Assembly: GCA_025560025.1 (NCBI GenBank)
Contig: CP048486.1
Span: forward strand, 1,802,001-1,866,000
Direction of reading: 5' to 3'
Length of the DNA stretch: 64,000 bases
Source of the DNA: Agrobacterium tumefaciens
GTDB taxonomy: Bacteria; Pseudomonadota; Alphaproteobacteria; Rhizobiales; Rhizobiaceae
Made by a program: the position numbers and the translations under genes. The notes under the pieces are model-generated. The model was not told the origin of the DNA and made no database searches. It saw nothing but the letters and a program-made list of their open reading frames with translations. Numbering within the stretch: the stretch's first letter is position 1; every line of letters starts with the position of its first letter. Below are positions 51,279-58,638 of this stretch, in pieces.

Positions 51279-52454
51279 TCAGGCAGAAAGACCGCAGGCG
51301 TTCAGCATGGTCTTGAGCTTGGTCTGCACTTCGGCCCATTCGGATTCGGGTTCCGAGGCCTCAACGATGCCGGCGCCCGCAAAGAGCCGCACGGTTTCCC
51401 GCTGCACGGTGCCGCAACGGATTGTCACCACCCATTCGCCGTTACCCTCGGCGTCCGTCCAGCCGACCATGCCGGTGAACAGCCCGCGCTCAAAGGGCTC
51501 GACGAAGCGGATGAGACGATGGGCGCGTTCGGTGGGAAAACCGCAAACGGCCGGTGTCGGGTGCAGCAGGCACGCCAGCTGCAGCGCATTGGTGTCGGGA
51601 TCGGCAAGCCGGCCCTCGATACGCGTCGAAAGATGCCAGAGAGCCGCGGTGCTGATGAGGGAGGGCTTTTCCGGAACGTCGATTTCAGCGCAGCAGGGCG
51701 AAAGCAGCGAGCGGATATCCTGGATCACCAAGCTATGTTCGTAGTGGTCCTTTTCCGACGCGGCAAGACGGTCGGCATTGGCCTTGTCCGCCACCGGGTC
51801 GGTCATGCGCTTTGCCGATCCCGCGAGTGGGTTCGAGATGACTTTTTCGCCCTGCTTGCGGATGAGAAGCTCTGGGCTGACGCCGATCAGATCACCGCTG
51901 TCAGGCAGCGGAATGCGGAACTGGTAACCCTCGCGGTTCTGCTTGGCGAGGCTGGCGAGCAACCTTTCGACATTGACCTCGGAGGCGAAGGTCAGTTCGC
52001 GCATCACCGAAAGCACCGCCTTGCGGACCTCGGAGTGGCGGAAATTGACGATGGCATGTTCGACGGCATGCTTGAAACCGCTCTCGTCCGGCAGGCTGTT
52101 CTGACCCACAAGTGCCGGCATCGCCGAATCAGTCGAGGCCGCAGCGGTGCCCTTTGTGCTCCACTCATAGTTGTCCGGGATATAAAGGCATGACGGTTCG
52201 CTGACATCGAAGGGGATCGCGCCAATGGCGATGGGATTGTCCTGTCCCGCCCTGCGCGCCCGCTCAAAAGCGCCCTTTATCGCTTGCTGCAAAGGGCTTG
52301 CAACGTCTTCGCCGCCCCGGGCGGGAAGCGTTATCTTTTCGCGAATACCTCTGGCACGCAATTCCCCGGTGCCGGAAGTAAACAGAAATTCTCTATTAAA
52401 ATCAGTAATTTCGTCGGATTCGACGTCATTCGTCCTGAGTGCCCCAGTTTTCAT
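51279..52454 (-). CDS. agbC: Isochorismate synthase
   Basis: 391 residues, chorismate-binding family of the DhbC/EntC/VibC type. Marks: SPELLIRKQGEKVISNPLAGSAKR, KDHYEHSLVIQDIRSLL, HLSTRIEGRL, HPTPAVCGFPTERA and GLFTGMVGW. It converts chorismate to isochorismate, the entry step to DHB. GGAGG is well placed before the ATG. First gene of the agb operon; its promoter overlaps the iron-response site shared with the divergent NRPS gene. Confidence 0.93.
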   Translation of the reverse strand: MKTGALRTNDVESDEITDFNREFLFTSGTGELRARGIREKITLPARGGEDVASPLQQAIKGAFERARRAGQDNPIAIGAIPFDVSEPSCLYIPDNYEWSTKGTAAASTDSAMPALVGQNSLPDESGFKHAVEHAIVNFRHSEVRKAVLSVMRELTFASEVNVERLLASLAKQNREGYQFRIPLPDSGDLIGVSPELLIRKQGEKVISNPLAGSAKRMTDPVADKANADRLAASEKDHYEHSLVIQDIRSLLSPCCAEIDVPEKPSLISTAALWHLSTRIEGRLADPDTNALQLACLLHPTPAVCGFPTERAHRLIRFVEPFERGLFTGMVGWTDAEGNGEWVVTIRCGTVQRETVRLFAGAGIVEASEPESEWAEVQTKLKTMLNACGLSA

Positions 52455-52476
52455 GGGATGCCTCCTGTGCGAGTGG

Positions 52477-52520
52477 TTGACGATGGCTTATACTTGATTA
52501 TGATAATCATGTTTTGTCAA
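52477..52520. promoter_or_regulatory. Divergent siderophore promoters with RirA/IRO-type box
   Basis: The palindrome TGATTATGATAATCA (52495-52509) fits the RirA IRO-box form TGA-N9-TCA exactly and also resembles part of a Fur box. Rightward promoter: TTGACG (52477-52482), 16 bases, TATGAT (52499-52504), overlapped by the box. Leftward: TTGACA read on the minus strand from 52520 to 52515, with the box in its spacer/-10. One iron sensor could repress both operons. Confidence 0.75.
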
Positions 52521-52535
52521 TCGGTGCAAAGTCAC

Positions 52536-55500
52536 ATGCTAAATTTAACCCCTATGCAGGGTGCTTATTGGGTCGGTCGAGAGGCGGGCGGGATACTCGG
52601 AAAAGTTACGCCGCATCTTTATCTCGAGTTCAAAGGCCCGCGGCTGGAGGCGGAAAGACTGGCTGTCGCGGTCGATAAACTGTGCCGGCGTCACCCCATG
52701 CTCAGCCTCATGATCGATGCGGAAGGGTGCCAGAGCGTGGACCCCGTCGGCCGGCCGCTCCGCCTCGACGTGGAAGACATGACCGCATTGGATGAGGAAG
52801 CGCTTGCGCATCGTCTTGCCCTCAAACGTGAGGAGTGGAGCCATCGTCAGGCCGATCTCCGTGTCTCACCGCCTGCGGCCCTGTCGATCAGCCTGCTGCC
52901 TGCGGACCGCACCCGGTTGCATGTGGATACCGACATGCTGGCGATCGATCCGGCCAGTGTGCGAATCGTGATGGAGGACCTCGCCTGTTTTTATGAGGCT
53001 GGCGCAGATGAAGGCGCGCTCTCGGCCGAGCCGCCGCCGTCTTTTTTTAGCTGGGCGAAGCGTCTTCTCTCCGATGCGGACCTCAAGGCCCAGCGTGAAC
53101 GGGATCGGCTGTGGTGGCGGCAACAGATCGCCGATATTCCAGACGCCCCGCCATTGCCGTTCTTGCCCGATGACGCGTCACGCGCCGTTCATACCGATCG
53201 CCTTGCCGCGACGCTTTCACCGGCTGAACGCAGCAGTCTGGAACAGCTGGCGCGGCGCTGCTGCGTGACCACGTCCACCCTCCTGCTCGGTGTTTTTGCC
53301 CTGTCGCTCTCGCAGGCGACGGCTACGGAAAAATTCCGGCTTTCGGTGCCGGGTTTCTGGCGGGCGCCCTTGGTGGAAGGGGTCGATGACATCGTCGGTG
53401 AGTTCTCCAATGTTCTCGTGCTCGGTGTCGACATCAGGCCCGCGGAGAGCCTGGAGCGGCTGCTCGGGCGGCTTTTTGACGAAATGAACGGGCGTCTCGC
53501 GCACCAGTCCTATCCCGGCGTCAGCGTCATGCGTGATCTTTCGCGGCAGCGCGGCGGTTTGCAAAGCTCGCCGGTGGTCTTCACCGCAGGTGTCGATCTT
53601 GCCGGTGGCGACCTGTTTTCCGAGCGCGTCGGGCGGGTGTTCGGTCCGATGATCCACACCGTCTCGCAAGGGCCGGGCGTTGCGCTGGATGCGCAGGTTG
53701 CGGCGCTGGATGGCGGGCTTCTGATCAACTGGGACGTGCGGCTCGACGCCCTGCCGGAAAGCTGGCTGCGAGCCCTGTTTAACACCTACACCGCGCTTCT
53801 TCGTAGTCTCGCCGAAAGCCCCGATCTCGTTTCCGAGACTGTGGAGCGATTCGGCTCGCAGGCGCCGGAAGCGACAGCGCAGACAAAAGGAAATCCCATG
53901 GAACGGCCACTCTCAGCCTTGCAAAAGGCCTATCTGCTCGGTCGTGGCACCCACCTGCCGCTCAGCGGCGTGGCGATGCAGGAGTTTCGCGAATATCGCG
54001 GCAATATCGATCCGGCATTGTTTCGCTCGCGCCTGACAGCAATGGTCGGGCGGCACGAAAGCCTGCGCACCCGCATCGATGAGCGGCGTCTGGTGCAGGT
54101 GGTCTCAGAAGAGCCGAAGCTCAACCTTGATATTGTTGATCTTTCGAACCTGTCCGTTGCCGAAGCCGAAGCGCGGATGGACGCTGTGCGGCGGGATTTC
54201 TCGCATGCCCATTTCGATCTTGCCGCCTCTCCCTGGCAGGTAACGGTCTTTCGCTTGCCGGAAATTGCGGCAGGGGATGGGGCGGTGGTCTTCCTGCGTT
54301 TCGACGCCCTCATTCTTGACGGACGGGGAATAGCCAGCCTTGCGGTGGAACTCTTCGATGATGTCGTGCCGCCCGCATCAACTGTCACAACCACCGCCGC
54401 GCAGCAGGATATCGCAGCGGCCCGCGCCGAAGATGCCGCCTATTGGGCCGGGAAACTTGAGGGTGTGGAAGTGCCCTCGCAATTGCCATGGAAAGCCGCG
54501 CTCGAAACCATTGCCGTTTCGCGTTACAGCCGCCAGAGCCTGACCGTGGAAAAACAACGCTTTACCACCTTTTCACGTATCGGCGCGAAAGAGCGGCTGT
54601 TCAAGAATTCGGCGCTGACGGCGGTGATCCTCGATGTGCTGTCGCTTTGGCTGAACGAAGGCGCTCTCGTCGTCGGCATTCCCGTCGCCCCGCAGGTGGA
54701 AGGCGCGTTTGCCAATCGCTCGAGCTTCATCGCGGTCAAATGGGATGCGGCCAGGGGCGATTTTGCGGAGCGGGCCGCAGCTTTGCAAACGGATGTGCTT
54801 GAGGGCCTCAACCACCTCGCATTTTCGGGGATCGATCTCAATCGCATCCTTCTCAATGCCAATCCGGGCGGGCTGGCACTGCCGGTGGTCATCACCAACG
54901 GCCTCTCCTGGCCCACGCTTTCGCAAGCGTCCACGTTGCGCTGGACGGACGGGCTGACCCAGACACCGCAGGTGGCGCTGGATTTCCGCTTTTCGCAAAA
55001 TCCGGATGGCGATCTCGTCCTCGATATCGATTATGCGGAACAGGCGATCGATGGCGCAATGGTGGCGGATATTCTCGGTGCCATCGAACGCGCGATTGCC
55101 GCGATCACAACCAGCGGGACTTTCTCTTTCAATCCCCGACAGGTTGTCGATCTGTCCCATTACCGGTTGAACGGTGACGAGGGGAACTTCGTCTGCCCGC
55201 CATTTCTGGAACGGATCGCCGCCCATCTTTTTGAGGGTGACCGGTCGCGCACGGCGCTGGTAAGCGGCAAACGGCGTATCGCCTATGGCGAACTCGCAGA
55301 TTTGGTGGCACGGGCCATGGCAGGACTGAAGGCGCGTGGCGTCGGTCGCGGGGATGTCGTGGCGGTGTGCCTGCCACGCAGTCCGGAGCATACGGCTGTC
55401 ACGCTGGCCGCCGCGCTCTCGGGTGCGATCTGGGTGCCGGTGGATGCCGGTTCACCGGAAGACCGCCTGCGCTACCTGCTGACCAATTGCCGCCCGGCCA

Positions 55501-56975
55501 TCATCGTTGCCCGCAATGTTCCGCAAGGCTTTGAGGCTATCGATCCCGAGGAGCTTCTGTCGACGCCGGCCACTTCCGATGTGCCCGTTGTCATGGCGGA
55601 ACTGGCCGCGCTTTCGGCGAGCGAGGATCCGGCCTATTATCTCTACACGTCAGGCACGACCGGCAAACCGAAATGCGTTGTGCTTTCCAATCGCGCCACG
55701 GCCAATGTCGTCGGCAGCACGCTCTCGGAATGGGGCGTGACGGCAAGTGATGTGTTCATTTCAGTCACGCCTTTGCATCACGACATGTCTGTTTTCGATG
55801 TCTTCGGCGCGCTTACCGCCGGTGCGACGCTGGTGCTGCCGGAACCCGGCGAGGAAAAGGATGCGGTTCGCTGGAACGAACTGGTGGCCGAACATGGCGT
55901 GACGCTGTGGTGCTCCGTGCCGGCCATCCTTGAAATGCTCCTGTCCTGCCGCCGCGGCGATCAGCTCGGTTCGCTCCGCCTCGTCGCGCAGGGCGGTGAC
56001 TACATCAAGCCTTCCGTCATCGAGGAGATGCGCCGGCTGAAGCCCGACATGCGGCTGATATCGCTTGGCGGGCCGACGGAAACGACCATCTGGAGCATCT
56101 GGCACGAGATCGTGGCAAATGACACCACGGCGATACCCTACGGACACCCCTTACCAGCCAATCGATATTTCATCCTCAACGATCAGGGCGGCCATTGCCC
56201 GGTCGGCGTCGTCGGTCGCATCCACACGGTGGGCGTAAATGTGGCGATCGGCTATCTGGAGGATGGCGCCATTACCCAGACGGATTTCGTGACGGTCAAC
56301 GATCCCGACGCAAATGCGGTCCGCGCATTTCGGACCGGTGACCGGGGCCGTTACCGGCCGGATGGCAAGATCATGTTTGCAAGCCGGGTCAACGGTTACG
56401 TCAAGGTACGCGGGGTGCGGGTCTCGCTGCCGGATGTGGAAAACGAACTTATCCGCCACCCCTCCATCCAGCGGATCTTGGTGGTGGATTACGGCGCCGA
56501 GCAAAAGGGAGAAGCCGCCATCGGCGTCCTTTATGTTCCGATGCCCGGCCTTGAGCTTTCCGCAGCCGATCTGCGCAATTTCGCCCGCAGACACCTGCCG
56601 GAATCCCACGTGCCCGGCCGTTTTCTCAATGTCGCCGACCTGCCGCTCTCGGCCAATGGCAAACCGGATCGCCGCCGCGCCCGCGAATTGCTGACGGTTC
56701 CAGAACCGGCGAAAACGCCGGCGGCTGTGGCAGTCAAGGTGGCCGATCAGGGCGATCGCCGCGTGCTGGATATCTATCTTGGCGTGCTGGGCAAAAGGCC
56801 CGCGAATGTGGACATGAACAGCGATCTGCTGGCGCTTGGCCTCTTGCCGTCGCATCTGAAAACCGTCTCGGCTGAAATCCGCAGCGCCTTCGGCGTGGAA
56901 CTGACGCCGCAGCAGCTTTTACGGTGCCGCAGCGCCAGGCAGGTCAGCTCGCTTTTACCGGCTTCCGCGGCATGA
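52536..56975 (+). CDS. NRPS: Cy-Cy-A, with degenerate carrier-like C-terminus (N-terminal half of a VibF equivalent)
   Basis: 1479 residues. Cy1 (~1-445) begins LTPMQGAYWVGREAGG and has the DxxxxD motif DMLAIDPAS (Asp133/138). Cy2 (455-~870) begins LSALQKAYLLGRG and has DALILDGRG (Asp590/595), with Gly where Ser is usual. The A domain (~888-1390) has YTSGTTGKPK, GGPTETTIW and LSANGKPDRR. The last 75 residues look like a carrier domain, but Pro1438 stands where the phosphopantetheine Ser should be. By analogy with VibF it would activate threonine and form the DHB-methyloxazoline. The ATG at 52536 was chosen because the Cy domain starts there; a longer frame crosses the promoter. Confidence 0.88.
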   Translation: MLNLTPMQGAYWVGREAGGILGKVTPHLYLEFKGPRLEAERLAVAVDKLCRRHPMLSLMIDAEGCQSVDPVGRPLRLDVEDMTALDEEALAHRLALKREEWSHRQADLRVSPPAALSISLLPADRTRLHVDTDMLAIDPASVRIVMEDLACFYEAGADEGALSAEPPPSFFSWAKRLLSDADLKAQRERDRLWWRQQIADIPDAPPLPFLPDDASRAVHTDRLAATLSPAERSSLEQLARRCCVTTSTLLLGVFALSLSQATATEKFRLSVPGFWRAPLVEGVDDIVGEFSNVLVLGVDIRPAESLERLLGRLFDEMNGRLAHQSYPGVSVMRDLSRQRGGLQSSPVVFTAGVDLAGGDLFSERVGRVFGPMIHTVSQGPGVALDAQVAALDGGLLINWDVRLDALPESWLRALFNTYTALLRSLAESPDLVSETVERFGSQAPEATAQTKGNPMERPLSALQKAYLLGRGTHLPLSGVAMQEFREYRGNIDPALFRSRLTAMVGRHESLRTRIDERRLVQVVSEEPKLNLDIVDLSNLSVAEAEARMDAVRRDFSHAHFDLAASPWQVTVFRLPEIAAGDGAVVFLRFDALILDGRGIASLAVELFDDVVPPASTVTTTAAQQDIAAARAEDAAYWAGKLEGVEVPSQLPWKAALETIAVSRYSRQSLTVEKQRFTTFSRIGAKERLFKNSALTAVILDVLSLWLNEGALVVGIPVAPQVEGAFANRSSFIAVKWDAARGDFAERAAALQTDVLEGLNHLAFSGIDLNRILLNANPGGLALPVVITNGLSWPTLSQASTLRWTDGLTQTPQVALDFRFSQNPDGDLVLDIDYAEQAIDGAMVADILGAIERAIAAITTSGTFSFNPRQVVDLSHYRLNGDEGNFVCPPFLERIAAHLFEGDRSRTALVSGKRRIAYGELADLVARAMAGLKARGVGRGDVVAVCLPRSPEHTAVTLAAALSGAIWVPVDAGSPEDRLRYLLTNCRPAIIVARNVPQGFEAIDPEELLSTPATSDVPVVMAELAALSASEDPAYYLYTSGTTGKPKCVVLSNRATANVVGSTLSEWGVTASDVFISVTPLHHDMSVFDVFGALTAGATLVLPEPGEEKDAVRWNELVAEHGVTLWCSVPAILEMLLSCRRGDQLGSLRLVAQGGDYIKPSVIEEMRRLKPDMRLISLGGPTETTIWSIWHEIVANDTTAIPYGHPLPANRYFILNDQGGHCPVGVVGRIHTVGVNVAIGYLEDGAITQTDFVTVNDPDANAVRAFRTGDRGRYRPDGKIMFASRVNGYVKVRGVRVSLPDVENELIRHPSIQRILVVDYGAEQKGEAAIGVLYVPMPGLELSAADLRNFARRHLPESHVPGRFLNVADLPLSANGKPDRRRARELLTVPEPAKTPAAVAVKVADQGDRRVLDIYLGVLGKRPANVDMNSDLLALGLLPSHLKTVSAEIRSAFGVELTPQQLLRCRSARQVSSLLPASAA

Positions 56976-57024
56976 GCTCCATCATCGCGGCCAGAACATC
57001 ATAGAATAACCCAAGGAAAAACAG

Positions 57025-58371
57025 ATGGCGCATATTGATCCTGCCGGCGGCTGGCTTCCCCTGACCCAGCCGCAACTCGATTTCTGGGAGGAGTTCTCCT
57101 TCCATCCCGACGAGCCGGTCTCCACCGTCGCCCATTACATCGATCTTTCCGGTGCCGTGAATGAAGGTGCCCTGCTTGAAGCGATCAAACGCACCGTGCG
57201 TGAATCGCAGGTGCTGTCGATCCGTTTCCGCATGGCTGAGGATGGCGAGACGCCGCAGCAATGCTGCGATCCGCTCCAGGCCCCGGTTGTCGAGCTTGTG
57301 GATCTGCGCACCGTTTCCGCCCCCTTCGAAGAAGCGATGCTGCGGATGAATGCCGATGTCGAGGCAAGGCTTGATCTTCGGACCGACAGGCTCTCTGCGC
57401 AGGTGCTTTACCGCATCAGTGACGACCGTTACCTCTGGTATATCCGCGCCCATCATATCGTCGTTGATGGTTATGGCCTGACGCTGGTGGAGCAGCGCTG
57501 CGGGCAGCTTTACGGGCACTATTGCGGCAAGGGCGAGGCCGGTCCCGATTTTCATCCCTTCGGCAGTTTTCTGGCAGAGGAGGATGCCTATCGGCAGAGC
57601 CGCCGTTTCGAAAAGGACCGCGATTTCTGGACGGCCTATCTTGCTCCGCCGGTGGATTTGCCCGTGCTGGACAAGGATTGTGAGGATTATGGCGGTGGCG
57701 GCCTGCATGCCGATGCGGGATTGCCGGAAGGTTTCAGCGCAAGGCTGCAACATATATCCCGCGCACTGGAGATCGGCTGGCCAGACCTGCTGGTGCTGCT
57801 TTCCGGCCTCTATCTTCACCGCAACTTGCCGCGCCCGGATCGCGACGTGCTGACGCTGTGGCTGCCCTTCATGAGCCGCTGGGGCAGCGTCGGCGCGCAT
57901 ATGCCCGCCATGCTCGTCAATATATTGCCGTTCCATCTGACAATCGAACCGCAGGAAACCCTTGGCGGCTTTCTTGCGCGCAATGCCGCCAATCTGCGCA
58001 AGCAGCGCCTGCATGGCCGCTACCGCATCGAACAGATCGCCGCCGATCAGGAGATATCGAAGGGCCGGCGGTTCTTTTTCTCTCCGCTCATCAACGTCCT
58101 GCCTTTCAGCGCACCGGTCTTTGCGGAGCTTGTCGTCTCCCGGCACATTCTCGCCAATGGTCCCGGCGATGGCTTCAACCTGACCTTCCGTGGCGAGGAT
58201 GACGGCAGCGATCTGAACCTGCATATCGACGCGGACTCGGCGCTGACGGAAGCGGACGATTTCGCGCGCTATCGCGAGGAGCTGCCGCTGTTTCTGGATG
58301 CCATGCTGCACAGCGAGGCGCTGGCGGTTGCGGCTGAAGAGGTTTCCGCGAGGTTCCGCCTGGCGGTTTGA
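57025..58371 (+). CDS. Stand-alone condensation enzyme, VibH-like (amide synthase for the polyamine)
   Basis: 448 residues, one condensation domain with the intact catalytic motif HHIVVDG (His143, His144, Asp148) and an N-terminal LTQPQLDFW box. VibH joins DHB from the aryl carrier to a free primary amine of norspermidine; in agrobactin the polyamine is spermidine. Follows the NRPS gene after 49 bases with AAGGA before the ATG, so both share the iron-regulated promoter. Cytoplasmic. Confidence 0.87.
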   Translation: MAHIDPAGGWLPLTQPQLDFWEEFSFHPDEPVSTVAHYIDLSGAVNEGALLEAIKRTVRESQVLSIRFRMAEDGETPQQCCDPLQAPVVELVDLRTVSAPFEEAMLRMNADVEARLDLRTDRLSAQVLYRISDDRYLWYIRAHHIVVDGYGLTLVEQRCGQLYGHYCGKGEAGPDFHPFGSFLAEEDAYRQSRRFEKDRDFWTAYLAPPVDLPVLDKDCEDYGGGGLHADAGLPEGFSARLQHISRALEIGWPDLLVLLSGLYLHRNLPRPDRDVLTLWLPFMSRWGSVGAHMPAMLVNILPFHLTIEPQETLGGFLARNAANLRKQRLHGRYRIEQIAADQEISKGRRFFFSPLINVLPFSAPVFAELVVSRHILANGPGDGFNLTFRGEDDGSDLNLHIDADSALTEADDFARYREELPLFLDAMLHSEALAVAAEEVSARFRLAV

Positions 58372-58411
58372 GTGGCCGGCTCCTCTGCACAAAAAAGGAC
58401 GGAAAATCTCT

Positions 58412-58530
58412 CCCCGTCATACCGGGCTTGACCCGGTATCCAGCCGCCGCGCGTCTGCGCGGCGAGAAGAGTCTTTCGCGGTCAATGACTTGATCGCACT
58501 GGACCCCGGATCTAGTCCGGGGTGACGGGG
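58412..58530. repeat. Intergenic palindromic repeat element, copy B (inverted relative to copy A)
   Basis: A ~119-base element whose reverse complement matches 16783-16900 over almost all its length, with differences mainly in the central hairpins. Ends with TCTAGTCCGGGGTGACGGGG. It sits between convergent siderophore genes, a typical site for such elements. Confidence 0.8.
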
Positions 58531-58585
58531 CGCAAATGCTGCGGCTTCGTCAAACAGATCTACGTAAAGGAATTGTCAGCAAAAC

Positions 58586-58618
58586 AAACCCGGCGCCGCC
58601 ATGCGAAGCCGGGTTTTT
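58586..58618. terminator. Bidirectional terminator between the two siderophore operons
   Basis: AAACCCGGC (58586-58594), 13-base loop, GCCGGGTTT (58608-58616), T-run TTTTT at 58614-58618. On the minus strand the stem is followed by GTTTTG. It serves the VibH-like gene from the left and the C-T-C gene from the right. Confidence 0.75.
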
Positions 58619-58638
58619 CTGTGTTCGCTTGCCCGCAC

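Noticed and set aside
52536..56975. Reading the amino-acid specificity code of the A domain
   Set aside because: Some positions could not be aligned safely by eye; threonine is inferred from the pathway only.
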